Of a stretch of 64,000 bases of DNA, positions 53,038 through 63,186 are shown one piece after another. Made by a program: the position numbers and the translations under genes. Source of the DNA: Pseudomonas sp. NFR16 (GTDB lineage: Bacteria; Pseudomonadota; Gammaproteobacteria; Pseudomonadales; Pseudomonadaceae). Numbering within the stretch: the first letter of the stretch is position 1; the number at the start of each line of letters is the position of its first letter. The notes under the pieces were generated by a model. That model did not search any database. It had not been told where the DNA came from and saw nothing but the letters and a program-made list of their open reading frames with translations. The stretch lies in the NCBI RefSeq assembly GCF_900108875.1, contig NZ_FNYJ01000001.1:496001-560000 (forward strand), written 5' to 3'.

Positions 53038-53850
53038 TTATTCGAGTTCGAGCCAGATGGGCGCGTGGTCCGATGGTTTTTCCATCGCACGCAGGTCGTA
53101 ATCGACACCGGCCGCCTTGATGCGCGGTTGCAGTCCGTGGGAGGCCAGAATCAGGTCGATGCGCAGCCCGCGCTTGGGCTCGTCCTCGAAACCGCGGCTG
53201 CGGTAGTCGAACCAGCTGAACTGATCGATCACTTCCGGGTACAAGTGGCGGAAGCTGTCAACCAGCCCCCAGTTTTTGAGCTTGGCCATCCACTCGCGCT
53301 CTTCCGGCAGGAAACTGCACTTGCCGGTTTTCAGCCAGCGTTTGGCGTTGTCCGGACCGATGCCGATGTCGCTGTCCTCGGGAGAAATGTTCACGTCACC
53401 CATGACCACCAGTGGCTGGTCGTTGCTGAAACGGGTTTCCAGCAACTGCTGCAGGTCGGCATAAAAGCGTAGCTTGGCGGGAAACTTGGTAGGGTGGTCG
53501 CGGCTTTCACCCTGCGGAAAATATCCGTTCATCACGGTGACCGGCAGGCCGTTGCGGTCGGCGAACGTGCCCCAGATAAAACGCCGCTGGGCTTCCTCAT
53601 CGTCCGTGTCGAAACCCTTGTGCAACGAGATCGGCGGCTGGCGCGACAGCAAAGCGACGCCGTAGTGGCCTTTCTGGCCGTGGAAGTGCACGTGATAGCC
53701 CAGCGCTTCGATTTCTGCCTGCGGAAACTGATCATCCGAGACCTTGGTTTCCTGCAGGCCGATGACGTCGGGCTGGTGTTTTTCGATCAGCGCCGCCAGC
53801 TGATGCGGACGGGCACGCAGACCGTTGATGTTAAAAGACACAATTTTCAT
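53038..53850 (-). CDS. xthA: Exodeoxyribonuclease III
   Basis: Apurinic/apyrimidinic endonuclease and 3' exonuclease of 270 aa for base-excision repair. Motifs: FNINGLRAR (metal Asn), QETKV (Glu), NGYFPQG (Tyr), GDVNISPED (Asp/Asn) and SDHAPIWLE (catalytic His near the C-terminus). ATG 53850 gives the usual [14 protein letters not shown] start; the frame to 53874 is out of family. Single gene, convergent with the PstS-OmpA gene. Confidence 0.96.
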   Translation of the reverse strand: MKIVSFNINGLRARPHQLAALIEKHQPDVIGLQETKVSDDQFPQAEIEALGYHVHFHGQKGHYGVALLSRQPPISLHKGFDTDDEEAQRRFIWGTFADRNGLPVTVMNGYFPQGESRDHPTKFPAKLRFYADLQQLLETRFSNDQPLVVMGDVNISPEDSDIGIGPDNAKRWLKTGKCSFLPEEREWMAKLKNWGLVDSFRHLYPEVIDQFSWFDYRSRGFEDEPKRGLRIDLILASHGLQPRIKAAGVDYDLRAMEKPSDHAPIWLELE

Positions 53851-54061
53851 AGGCGGCAGTCCTGGCAAAAACAAAAAGCGATGCTAGCCGACCTGCCTGC
53901 CAACGGCCAGCGCCAACGTACACCGATGCCGCTGGCGCCGGCTGCTACGCTCTGGAAACGGGGTGAAAACTCATGGGAACTGCGCTGGCGGGCCGCCACT
54001 CGAACGCTGTACAGCATGATCCCGAGCGGCCGCACCGGGGCGTATCTGAAGGGACCATTCC

Positions 54062-54724
54062 ATGCCTGAATCCATGCCTCATTCTTCCAGCGTCACGGCT
54101 GAAATCCGCCAGCTCGACAGTGGTTATTCCCGCGAAGCACGTTCGTTGCTCTACCACGCCTACCGGCAGGAGCCGAGTTTTGGCTACCTGTTCGAGTCTG
54201 GACGCTCGGGCTACGAGCATCGGGTTCGGGCGACGATACGCGAACTGGTCAAACAGCATTTTCTGCAGGACATGCCGGCCTTGGGTCTGTTCGTCGAGGA
54301 CCGCCTGATCGGCGTTGCCCTCATTGCGCCACCTCAGCGGCGGCTGGGCATTACCGAGAGTTGGGCCTGGCGTCTGCGCATGGTGATGAGCACCGGCCTG
54401 CGCTGCACTCAGCGCTATCTGGATTACTACCATTCGGTGCTCGCCTGCCTGCCGTCCGAAGCGGTGCATGTGTTGCCGTTGATGGGCGTGCACCCCGATT
54501 ATCAGGGTCAGCACTTCGGCGAGCAGCTGCTGAAAGCGTTGCACGACTGGTGTGCCGTCGACGAGCACTCACAGGGCATCGTGCTCGACACGGGAAATGG
54601 CCATTATCTCGAGTTCTACAAACGACACGGTTACGAGGAAATCGGTGAAGTCGCTGTAGGACCTATCCGAGAGCACGTTTTTTTCCACCCAAATCCTCAG
54701 GTTTCACTGGGTTCGATGGCTTGA
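54062..54724 (+). CDS. GNAT-family N-acetyltransferase
   Basis: Acetyltransferase of 220 aa. Acetyl-CoA-binding motif A is seen as LMGVHPDYQGQHFGEQLLKAL (about 140-160), followed by LDTGNGHYLEFYKRHGYEEIGE typical of the C-terminal part. The substrate, whether a small molecule or a protein, cannot be told. It is divergent from xthA with about 210 bases between; nothing else is visible there. Confidence 0.85.
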   Translation: MPESMPHSSSVTAEIRQLDSGYSREARSLLYHAYRQEPSFGYLFESGRSGYEHRVRATIRELVKQHFLQDMPALGLFVEDRLIGVALIAPPQRRLGITESWAWRLRMVMSTGLRCTQRYLDYYHSVLACLPSEAVHVLPLMGVHPDYQGQHFGEQLLKALHDWCAVDEHSQGIVLDTGNGHYLEFYKRHGYEEIGEVAVGPIREHVFFHPNPQVSLGSMA

Positions 54725-54791
54725 CCTGCGCACGTTTCCCTCCATCCGCGGGCTGCAGCCGTTCCCGCAGCTCGTGTTAGCATCCGCGCCT

Positions 54792-56522
54792 ATGACGTTT
54801 TTCCATCGATTTACCAGTGGTTTTCTCCTGATGTTCTCCAGCTGCGCAGCGTTCGCCGATGCCCAGCTGGATGTGCGGATCAAGCCTGCCAATGCGGCGC
54901 TCAAATCCAATATCGAAGGGTATGTGGGCACGTTGGGCGAGCGCGACGAGCAGGCCCTCGAGCGCTTCAGTGTCGGCGCCGTCGAGCAGGCGCAAAAGGC
55001 CGCCCAGGCATTGGGTTACTACCAGGCCCGGATTGACAGCGAAGTCACCCACGCCGACAAAAACCTGCACCTGGTTCTCAACGTTCAGGCTGGCGAACCC
55101 GTTCACTTGCGTAACGTCGTCGTGCGCATCGAGGGGCCTGCCAGTCAGCTCAAGGCTTTCCGCGTGCCCAGGAGCGATGTGCTCAGACCCGGCGCGGTGC
55201 TCAATCATGGCCACTACGAGGACGCCAAGCACCTGATCCAGAATCAGGCCGCGCGCTACGGCTTTTTCAAGGGACGTTTCGTCACTCAGCGGCTGTCGGT
55301 CGACCCCCGCGCCGGTGTCGCCGATATCGAACTGATCTACGACAGCGGTCCGCGTTTTTCGCTGGGCAAAGTGTCGTTCAGTGGCGACGCGCCGTTCGAC
55401 GAGGACCTGCTGCAGCGCATGGTGCCGTTCAAACAGGACACGCCTTACGATTCCGAGCTGATTGCCGAGCTCAACCAGGCAATGCAGTCCAGCGGGTATT
55501 TCGAAGGCGTGCGGGTGAATGCCTCGCCCACCGATGCGCAGGGTCAGGTCATCCCGGTGGACGTTCAGTTGCAGACACGCAAACCCCGCACCATGGGGCT
55601 CGGTGTCGGCTACTCCACTGACGTGGGGCCCAGGGTCAAGGCCAACTGGACGCGACACTGGGTCAATCCGCAGGGTCACAGTTACGGCGCCGAGGCCGAG
55701 GTTTCAGCGCCACGGCAGAACGTCGGGCTGTTCTATGACATCCCGCTCGATCCGCCGCTGACTGACAAACTGCGCTTCGCCGGCGGCTATCAATATGAAG
55801 AAATTGCCGACACCGACAGCCTGAGCAAATTGCTGACGGTCGGCCCTGAATGGCACAGCAAGCTGCCCAGCGGCTGGGAGCGGGTCATCTCCCTGAAGTG
55901 GCAACGAGAGGAATACCGGCTGGGCGATGATTCGGGTCTGAGCACCTTGCTCATGCCCGGCATCAGTTACGCCTACCTGCGCAGCGACAACCGTATCGAT
56001 CCGCACAACGGCTATCGCCTGCAGTTCGATACGCAAGTGGCCAAGGAGGGACTTGGCTCCGACGCCAACATCGTGCACAGCACGGCACTGGTCAAAGGCC
56101 TGACTACGCTGGCGCAGAACCATCGTCTTCTGGGCCGTCTTCAGGTGGGAGGCACCGCCACCAACGGTTACAAATCCATTCCGCCGTCACTGCGATTTTT
56201 TGCCGGTGGGGACCAGAGCGTGCGCGGCTATGACTATCAATCGCTGTCGCCGGAGAACTCCGACGGTGACAAGATCGGCGGCCGTTACATGATCGCCGGA
56301 AGCGCTGAATACCAGTATTCGATCGCCGAGAAATGGCGCGTCGCGGCCTTCGTCGATCAGGGCAATTCCTTCAATTCGCTGGATTTCCCGAGCCTTAAGA
56401 CCGGCGTCGGCATTGGTGTTCGCTGGGTTTCTCCGGTCGGGCCGCTGCGCCTGGACCTGGCCCATGCGCTGGATGATGAGGGCGGCATTCGTCTGCATTT
56501 CTCGATGGGACCTGAATTGTGA
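54792..56522 (+). CDS. tamA: Autotransporter assembly factor TamA (Omp85 family)
   Basis: Outer-membrane BamA-like protein of 576 aa: signal peptide (1-22), POTRA domains (about 25-265) and a 16-strand beta-barrel (about 270-576) ending in the C-terminal F/L-type signal. The VRGYDYQSLSPEN segment carries the Omp85 (V/I)RG(Y/F) motif of the sixth barrel loop. With TamB it forms the TAM complex, which spans the periplasm and helps insert outer-membrane proteins and move phospholipids. ATG 54792 begins the signal peptide. The stop overlaps the tamB GTG. Confidence 0.94.
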   Translation: MTFFHRFTSGFLLMFSSCAAFADAQLDVRIKPANAALKSNIEGYVGTLGERDEQALERFSVGAVEQAQKAAQALGYYQARIDSEVTHADKNLHLVLNVQAGEPVHLRNVVVRIEGPASQLKAFRVPRSDVLRPGAVLNHGHYEDAKHLIQNQAARYGFFKGRFVTQRLSVDPRAGVADIELIYDSGPRFSLGKVSFSGDAPFDEDLLQRMVPFKQDTPYDSELIAELNQAMQSSGYFEGVRVNASPTDAQGQVIPVDVQLQTRKPRTMGLGVGYSTDVGPRVKANWTRHWVNPQGHSYGAEAEVSAPRQNVGLFYDIPLDPPLTDKLRFAGGYQYEEIADTDSLSKLLTVGPEWHSKLPSGWERVISLKWQREEYRLGDDSGLSTLLMPGISYAYLRSDNRIDPHNGYRLQFDTQVAKEGLGSDANIVHSTALVKGLTTLAQNHRLLGRLQVGGTATNGYKSIPPSLRFFAGGDQSVRGYDYQSLSPENSDGDKIGGRYMIAGSAEYQYSIAEKWRVAAFVDQGNSFNSLDFPSLKTGVGIGVRWVSPVGPLRLDLAHALDDEGGIRLHFSMGPEL

Positions 56523-59500
56523 CGAACAAGGTTTTGGCAAAACGTATCGCCGTCATCGTGGCAGCGACTTTACTGACCCTGCTGCTGCTGATCACGCTGG
56601 CGCTGGGGTTACTGCTGGGTACCCAGTCAGGCAGTCGCTGGGCATTGGGCCTGGTGCCGGGCCTCGAACTCGAAAACTTCGCCGGGCACCTCGGCGGCCA
56701 GTGGCAAGCTGACCGGCTGATCTGGCAGCAGGGGGAGAGTCGGGTCGAAGTCGATGCGCCGGTGTTCGACTGGTCGCCGTCCTGCCTGACCCGCATGACG
56801 CTGTGCATCGACACCTTGCAGGCTGGCGATGTCCGTCTGCATTTCGCGCCCTCCAGCGCTGAGCAGAGCAGTGGGCCCATCACATTGCCGGATCTGAAAC
56901 TGCCGCTGGCCATCGAACTGGGGCGTGTACAGGTCGGCAGCCTGTACCTGGAGGATTCCGAGCAGGTCCGTGACCTGCAATTGGTCGCGCACTGGACGGC
57001 TGACGGGCTGAAGATCGATACGCTGCACGCGCAACGTGACGACATCGTGCTGGACCTGGCAGGACTGCTCAAACCTGGCGGCGACTGGCCGCTGACGGCG
57101 CAGGGGCAAGTGAAGCTGCCCGATATCAGTGGTCAGCCGCTGTCCCTGGCACTGAACATCGAGGGCGATCTGCTCAAGACCTTGCAACTGAATGCCCGCA
57201 GCAGCGGCTATCTCGACGCCACGCTGGTAGGGCAATTGCAGCCGTTGGTGACCGACCTGCCGGCTGAAGTGACGATTTCCAGCGACGGGTTCAAGCCGGC
57301 ACCCGACCTGCCCGACACGCTGCAACTCAACCACTTGACGCTCAACGCCAAGGGCGACCTGGCCAGCGGCTATTCAATTCTTGGCAACGCCAGCCTGCCC
57401 GCCGAGCAAGGGCCGATTGCCCTGACATTACAAGGTCGGGTTGACGGCAAAGGCGCGCAGATCAAAGCGCTGGACCTGACCGCCAGCGCCGACCAGCTTC
57501 TCGAGCTCAGTGCGGATGTTGACTGGCAGACGGGCCTGACCGCCAACGCCCGTGTCGACTGGCTGGATTTCCCTTGGCACCGTCTGTATCCGGTGATCGA
57601 CGAGCCGCAAGTGAGCATTCATACCTTCAAAGGTGAAGTGTCCTACACCGATGGCAAATACCTGGGCAATTTTGCCGGTGACTTCAAAGGACCTGCTGGC
57701 CCTTTTACCCTGCAAAGCCCGTTCAGCGGCGACTTGCAACAGGTGTTTCTGCCCCAGCTGGAACTGGCGGCCGGGCAGGGCAAAGCCAGCGGTTTTCTGA
57801 AACTGCAGTTCGCGGACGGTGTTGCCTGGGACACCGCGCTCGACCTCAGCGCCATCGATCCGGCGTTCTGGCTGGCCGAGCTGCCGGGGTCACTGGCCGG
57901 TCCGTTGCGCAGTCAGGGCGCCTTCAGGAATGAGCAGTTGAGCCTGAACGCCGATCTGAACCTCAAGGGCCGCTTGCGAGGCCAGCCCGCCGTGCTGCAG
58001 GCCAAAGCGGACGGGGCGGCGGACAAATGGAATGTCACTGCGCTGGACATTCGTCTGGGCGACAACCGCATCAACGGTTCGGGCACCCTGCAACAGAAGT
58101 TGCTTGGGCAACTGGACCTGAATCTGCCGCGTCTCGGACAGCTCTGGCCGGGCCTGCAAGGGCAGGTCAAAGGTGGCCTGGATCTGGCCGGCACGCTTCA
58201 GGCGCCGCAAGGGCAACTGAATCTGCAGGGCGCTCGACTGGCTTATGAGACCCATCAGTTACAGAGCCTGAACCTTGCCGCCAGGCTGGACAGCGCCCAG
58301 CGTGGCAACCTGGATCTGAACGTCCGGGGCATCCAGACGGGCGACACCGCGCTGGGCAACCTGAACGTCGATGGCTCGGGCGATATCAAGCGTCAGCAAG
58401 TCCAACTGGATCTTCAAGGCCCGCTGCTGAAACTGGCGCTGGCCCTCGACGGAAATCTGGACAAAGGCAATTGGCGAGGCCGTCTCGCCAGCGGCGACAT
58501 TCAGAGCGGTGGTCAGAACTGGAGGCTCCAGCAGCCGGCGAAACTGGAGCGGCTGGCCGATGGCAAGGTCAATTTCGGTGCGCACTGCTGGACCTCCGGC
58601 CCTGCCAGTCTGTGCGGCGAAGATCAACGGCTGATGCCGGATCCGCGCCTGCGTTATCACCTCAAGCAATTTCCGCTGGACAGCCTCGCGCAGTGGCTGC
58701 CCAAGGATTTCGCCTGGAAAGGCGCGCTCAATGCCGATGTTCAGCTCGACTTGCCTGCCTCGGGGCCCAACGGGCAGATCGTCATCGATGCCAGCGGTGG
58801 CACGCTGCGGGTGAAGGACAAAACCCAATGGGTCGACTTCCCCTACGACACGCTCAAGCTGAGCAGCACCCTGACGCCGAAAAAGGTCGACAGCAGCCTC
58901 GATTTTCGTGGCGGCAAGCTGGGGCAGTTGTTGGCGCGTCTGAGCATTGATCCCGTCGCCAAGGCTAAACCGGTCAGCGGCACGTTCAATCTGAGTGGCC
59001 TGGATGTGTCGGTGGCGCGTCCGTTCGTGCCCATGGTGGAAAAACTCAACGGCAAGCTCAACGGCGACGGGCGCATCTCCGGCACGCTGCTGGCGCCCCA
59101 GATCAACGGCAACGTGGTCCTGAGCGAGGGCGAAGTGTCGGGCCCGGAGTTGCCGGTCAGTCTGGAGAAGCTCAATCTGCAGGCGCTGATCGATGGCGAA
59201 AGCGTGCAGCTTAAGGGCAACTGGACCAGCGGGCCGACCGGGCAGGGCAGTCTGGCGGGTCAGGTGGCATGGGGGCAGGCGCTGGATGTGGACGTCCGTT
59301 TGCAGGGCTCCAGGCTGCCGATCACGGTGGAGCCCTACGCCAAGCTGGAAGCAGCGCCGGACCTGAAAATCACCCTGCAGGGCGATCGTCTGGCAGTGTC
59401 GGGCAAAGTGCTGATTCCCAAAGGCGATATCACCGTGCGGCAGTTGCCGCCCTCCACGGTCAAGGTGTCGGATGACACGGTTATCGTCGGCGAGCAGACG

Positions 59501-60211
59501 AAACAGGGCCAGCCGCCCATGGCGATCGCGATGGACGTCAACGTGGAAGTGGGCCAGGACAAGCTCGGTTTCAGCGGCTTCGGCCTGACCGCCAATCTGG
59601 CAGGGCACGTGCACATCGGCGATAACCTCGACACCCGCGGCGAACTCAACCTTAACGATGGGCGCTACCGGGCCTACGGTCAGCGTCTGACGATCCGCAA
59701 GGCGCGGCTGCTGTTCGCCGGGCCTATCGATCAGCCGTATCTGGACATCGAGGCGATCCGCCAGACCGACGACATCATCGCCGGCATCCGCCTGAGCGGC
59801 AGCGCCGAGCAGCCGACCACCACAGTGTTTTCGGAACCGGCCATGAGTCAGGAGCAGGCGCTTTCGTACCTGGTGCTGGGGCGACCGTTGAGCACCACCG
59901 GCGAGGACAACAACATGATGGCGCAGGCGGCATTGGCGCTGGGGCTGGCCGGCGGGTCGTCGACCGCCGGCAAACTCGCGTCGGACCTGGGGATCAAAGA
60001 CTTCGAGCTGGACACGTCGGGCAGCGGCGACAAGACCGCGGTCGTCGCCAGCGGCAAGATCACCGACAAGCTCAGCTTGCGGTATGGCGTAGGCGTATTC
60101 GAGCCCGCCAATACCATCGCGCTGCGTTACCTGTTGAGCAAGAAGGTGTACCTGGAAGCGGCGAGCGGCGTCGCCAGTTCGCTGGATATTTTCTACAAGC
60201 GAGATTTTTAG
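56519..60211 (+). CDS. tamB: Translocation and assembly module inner-membrane subunit TamB
   Basis: Very long AsmA-like/DUF490 protein, 1230 aa. One N-terminal membrane anchor (about 8-30) and then a periplasmic beta-taco made of repeated beta-strands rich in Gly, Leu, Asp and Asn, ending with the DUF490 C-terminal domain that contacts TamA. It starts with GTG 56519, whose last bases overlap the tamA TGA (GTGA), showing translational coupling. Its role in lipid transport across the envelope is known for the family. Confidence 0.93.
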   Translation: MTNKVLAKRIAVIVAATLLTLLLLITLALGLLLGTQSGSRWALGLVPGLELENFAGHLGGQWQADRLIWQQGESRVEVDAPVFDWSPSCLTRMTLCIDTLQAGDVRLHFAPSSAEQSSGPITLPDLKLPLAIELGRVQVGSLYLEDSEQVRDLQLVAHWTADGLKIDTLHAQRDDIVLDLAGLLKPGGDWPLTAQGQVKLPDISGQPLSLALNIEGDLLKTLQLNARSSGYLDATLVGQLQPLVTDLPAEVTISSDGFKPAPDLPDTLQLNHLTLNAKGDLASGYSILGNASLPAEQGPIALTLQGRVDGKGAQIKALDLTASADQLLELSADVDWQTGLTANARVDWLDFPWHRLYPVIDEPQVSIHTFKGEVSYTDGKYLGNFAGDFKGPAGPFTLQSPFSGDLQQVFLPQLELAAGQGKASGFLKLQFADGVAWDTALDLSAIDPAFWLAELPGSLAGPLRSQGAFRNEQLSLNADLNLKGRLRGQPAVLQAKADGAADKWNVTALDIRLGDNRINGSGTLQQKLLGQLDLNLPRLGQLWPGLQGQVKGGLDLAGTLQAPQGQLNLQGARLAYETHQLQSLNLAARLDSAQRGNLDLNVRGIQTGDTALGNLNVDGSGDIKRQQVQLDLQGPLLKLALALDGNLDKGNWRGRLASGDIQSGGQNWRLQQPAKLERLADGKVNFGAHCWTSGPASLCGEDQRLMPDPRLRYHLKQFPLDSLAQWLPKDFAWKGALNADVQLDLPASGPNGQIVIDASGGTLRVKDKTQWVDFPYDTLKLSSTLTPKKVDSSLDFRGGKLGQLLARLSIDPVAKAKPVSGTFNLSGLDVSVARPFVPMVEKLNGKLNGDGRISGTLLAPQINGNVVLSEGEVSGPELPVSLEKLNLQALIDGESVQLKGNWTSGPTGQGSLAGQVAWGQALDVDVRLQGSRLPITVEPYAKLEAAPDLKITLQGDRLAVSGKVLIPKGDITVRQLPPSTVKVSDDTVIVGEQTKQGQPPMAIAMDVNVEVGQDKLGFSGFGLTANLAGHVHIGDNLDTRGELNLNDGRYRAYGQRLTIRKARLLFAGPIDQPYLDIEAIRQTDDIIAGIRLSGSAEQPTTTVFSEPAMSQEQALSYLVLGRPLSTTGEDNNMMAQAALALGLAGGSSTAGKLASDLGIKDFELDTSGSGDKTAVVASGKITDKLSLRYGVGVFEPANTIALRYLLSKKVYLEAASGVASSLDIFYKRDF

Positions 60212-60338
60212 CAGCGGTATACGGCAGTGGGGGCACAGGCCCATGCGTGTCTGCGCAGCTGCCGGTCGGTCATGCTCACTGATCGAACCGGTCGCTGCGC
60301 GGACACGCGCGTGCCAGCTGCAGGTTAATGCGCGGGGG

Positions 60339-61334
60339 TTATCCGTTGACCAGTTTCAGGCCCGATTCCGGGTATCGACCACCGGCAACGGCGGCCACCG
60401 GGAACAGGTCTCTCAACGCCTTCAGCTCCGCCGGGCTGAGTGTGACTTGCAGTGCCGCGACATTCTCCTGCAGGTATTTACGCTGCTTGGTGCCCGGGAT
60501 CGGGATGACATCGCTGCCTTGCGCCAACACCCACGCCAGCGCCAGTTGCCCGGCGGTGATGCCTTTGTCGGCCGCCAGTTGCTGAACCTTCTCCACCAGC
60601 AACAGGTTCTTGCCGAAGTTTTCCCCCTGAAAGCGTGGGCTGCTGCGGCGGTAGTCATCGGCGGCGAAGTCATCGGGGCTCTTCAGCGTCCCGGTCAGGA
60701 AGCCACGTCCCAAAGGGCTGTAAGGCACGAAAGCGATGCCCAGACGACGGCAGGTTTCCAGCGCGCCGTTTTCCTCTGGCTCACGGCTCCAGAGGGAATA
60801 CTCGGTCTGTAACGCGGCGATCGGGTGGACTTTGTGCGCGCGCTCAAGCGTCGCGGCCGAAGCCTCACTCAGGCCCAGATAACGCACCTTGCCGGCCTTG
60901 ACCAGTTCGGCCATGGCACCGACTGACTCTTCGATAGCGATATTGGGGTCGATGCGGTGCTGGTAATACAGGTCGAGAGTATCGATCTTCAGCCGCTGCA
61001 AGGTGCCATCGATGGCCGCCCTGATGTACTCGGGGCTGCCGTTGACGCCACGCGCACCCGCATCGCCGGGAGTGCGGACGATGCCGAACTTGCTGGCGAT
61101 GAAGGCCTGATCGCGTTTGCCGGCCAGGGCCTCGCCGAGCAACTGTTCGTTGGTATGGGGACCGTACATGTCGGCGGTGTCGAACAGCGTGACGCCCAGC
61201 TCCAGCGCCTGGTGCACCGTCGCGATGGCCTCTTTGGTATCGCCGCCGGTGGTGTAAAAGTCGGTCATGCCCATGCAGCCGAGGCCGAGTGCGGAGACCT
61301 GCGGTCCATTCTTGCCCAGTTGACGCGTCTGCAT
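60339..61334 (-). CDS. Aldo/keto reductase
   Basis: NAD(P)H-dependent AKR of 331 aa, YajO/Tas-like group. Tetrad residues are visible: Asp and Tyr in [14 protein letters not shown] (about 50-63), Lys in IASKFG and His in YYQHRID. The cofactor segment is SRSRG-like [13 protein letters not shown]. Substrates may be aldehydes or ketones from detoxification. The start ATG 61334 fits the family [19 protein letters not shown]. It is divergent from a LysR gene 123 bases away, which probably controls it. Confidence 0.93.
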   Translation of the reverse strand: MQTRQLGKNGPQVSALGLGCMGMTDFYTTGGDTKEAIATVHQALELGVTLFDTADMYGPHTNEQLLGEALAGKRDQAFIASKFGIVRTPGDAGARGVNGSPEYIRAAIDGTLQRLKIDTLDLYYQHRIDPNIAIEESVGAMAELVKAGKVRYLGLSEASAATLERAHKVHPIAALQTEYSLWSREPEENGALETCRRLGIAFVPYSPLGRGFLTGTLKSPDDFAADDYRRSSPRFQGENFGKNLLLVEKVQQLAADKGITAGQLALAWVLAQGSDVIPIPGTKQRKYLQENVAALQVTLSPAELKALRDLFPVAAVAGGRYPESGLKLVNG

Positions 61335-61457
61335 AATGGATTTCCTTGTGGTATTGAGAAGAACACTATTCTTGCCGCTCGACAGCAGGGTGATAAACCG
61401 GCTAAAAGTGCTTTCACTATTGGCAATATCTAAATAATCAGGACCAATGGCACGGTT

Positions 61458-62381
61458 ATGGATAAATTCAACGCCATGCGCGCCTTCACGCGCATCGTCG
61501 AGCTGGGCGGCTTCGCCCGAGCGGCGGACAGCCTGCACATGCCACGCGCCTCGGTGACCATCCTCATCAAACAACTGGAAGCGCACTTGGGCGTTCAATT
61601 GCTGATGCGCACCACCCGACAGGTCACGCCGACGCTCGATGGTCAGGCGTATTACCAGCGCTGCGTCAGCCTGCTCAACGACCTGGACGACGCCGAGTCG
61701 GTCTTCTCCACGGTCGCCAAGGCTCCCGAAGGTGTGCTGCGTGTCGATATGCCCGCCGGGTTCGGTCGGCTGATCATCATGCCGATGTTGCCTGAGTTCA
61801 CCGAGCGCTACCCAAGGCTGGAGCTCGAAGTGGGGATGTCGGACCGCCCGGTGGACCTGATTCGCGAGGGCTTCGATTGCGTGGTGCGCGGCGGACAGCC
61901 ACTGGATCACTCGCTGGTGGCTCGGCCGCTGGCGCAGATGCGTCAGGTGGTGTGCGCCAGCCCTGCGTATCTGCAGCGCCGTGGCACGCCCCGAACGCTG
62001 GACGACCTCGGCGAGCACACCGTCATCGAGTACTTTTCAGCCACCACGAACAAGCGCTATGGTCTGGAATTCGTCGTCAACGGCAAGAACCAGGAACTGG
62101 AGCTGCCGAAAAGTCTGGCGACCAACAGTGCCGATGGTTATCTGGCGGCATGCAGTGCCGGCTATGGCCTGGTGCAGACCCCGTACTACCATGCCGCCGA
62201 CGCACTGCGCCGCCAGGAACTGATCGAAGTGCTGGGCGACTACCCGCAACCGCTGCTGCCGTTGACCGCGCTGTATCCGGCTCATCGCCAGATGTCGCGC
62301 AGGGTGCGGGTGTTCGTCGACTGGCTGGTGGAACTGTGCGCGCGGCCCGGTTTGCTCGACAAACGCGGGGGCGAGCGCTGA
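61458..62381 (+). CDS. LysR-family transcriptional regulator
   Basis: LTTR of 307 aa with N-terminal HTH ([26 protein letters not shown]) and a typical effector domain ([16 protein letters not shown]). Belongs to the large group that controls a divergently transcribed oxidoreductase, here the AKR at 60339-61334. ATG 61458 is used. Confidence 0.93.
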   Translation: MDKFNAMRAFTRIVELGGFARAADSLHMPRASVTILIKQLEAHLGVQLLMRTTRQVTPTLDGQAYYQRCVSLLNDLDDAESVFSTVAKAPEGVLRVDMPAGFGRLIIMPMLPEFTERYPRLELEVGMSDRPVDLIREGFDCVVRGGQPLDHSLVARPLAQMRQVVCASPAYLQRRGTPRTLDDLGEHTVIEYFSATTNKRYGLEFVVNGKNQELELPKSLATNSADGYLAACSAGYGLVQTPYYHAADALRRQELIEVLGDYPQPLLPLTALYPAHRQMSRRVRVFVDWLVELCARPGLLDKRGGER

Positions 62382-62475
62382 ACCTGACAACTAATTCATG
62401 TATACCCGTAGGTCGCTAACCGCTTTCGTGGTTAACTTCCGGCTTTCCCGCAACCTCAGAATAAGGACTCAGCTC

Positions 62476-62976
62476 ATGGCTCAAGTGACTCGTAGAGGCT
62501 CCCCGGTACAAATCAGTGGCGAGCTGCCAACCGTCGGCAGCAAGGCGCCGGCGTTCAAACTGGTCGGCGGCGATCTGGCGGACGTGACCCTGGAAAGCTT
62601 TGCCGGCAAGCGCAAAGTGTTGAACATCTTCCCAAGCGTCGACACCCCGACGTGCGCCACTTCCGTGCGCAAATTCAACGCCCAGGCCAATGACCTGAAC
62701 AACGCGGTCGTGCTGTGCATCTCCGCCGACCTGCCGTTCGCCCAGGCACGTTTCTGCGGTGCCGAAGGCCTGGAGAACGTGAAGAACCTGTCGACCATGC
62801 GCGGCGCCGAGTTCATGGAAAACTACGGTGTGGCCATTGCGGATGGCCCGATGGTCGGTCTGACGACCCGCGCGGTGGTCGTGCTGGATGAAAACGACAA
62901 CGTGCTGCACGCTGAACTCGTGCCGGAGATTGGTCAGGAGCCAAACTACGACGCAGCACTGGCGGTATTGAAGTAA
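62476..62976 (+). CDS. tpx: Thiol peroxidase
   Basis: Atypical 2-Cys peroxiredoxin of 166 aa reducing lipid hydroperoxides and H2O2 with thioredoxin. Peroxidatic C60 in [11 protein letters not shown] and resolving C94 in ARFCGAEG correspond to C61/C95 of E. coli Tpx. ATG 62476 starts the family MAQVTRRG; the frame from 62398 is leader. A hairpin terminator follows. Confidence 0.96.
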   Translation: MAQVTRRGSPVQISGELPTVGSKAPAFKLVGGDLADVTLESFAGKRKVLNIFPSVDTPTCATSVRKFNAQANDLNNAVVLCISADLPFAQARFCGAEGLENVKNLSTMRGAEFMENYGVAIADGPMVGLTTRAVVVLDENDNVLHAELVPEIGQEPNYDAALAVLK

Positions 62977-63028
62977 GTTGTCCTCTGCGTATCGCCGTTA
63001 AACCCGGCAATACCCGGCAACATTTAAG

Positions 63029-63054
63029 CGGCCTGACTCGTTCAGGCCGTTTTT
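63029..63054 (+). terminator. Rho-independent terminator of tpx
   Basis: 8-bp stem CGGCCTGA / TCAGGCCG with a 5-base loop, followed by TTTTT at 63050-63054, about 50 bases after the stop. Confidence 0.9.
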
Positions 63055-63186
63055 CATTTGCACGTCAGCACCTTATCCAAAGTAAGCACTCGGTAAATTG
63101 CCGGTAAAGGCTCTTTGCTTGGCACGTAACTATGCTTATTGTTCAGCCTCCCGAAGACGCTCACGCGCACACTGGTTGACTTATTC

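Noticed and set aside
58259..60244. 661-aa minus-strand ORF opposite tamB
   Set aside because: Antisense to an intact tamB coupled to tamA; no family resemblance.
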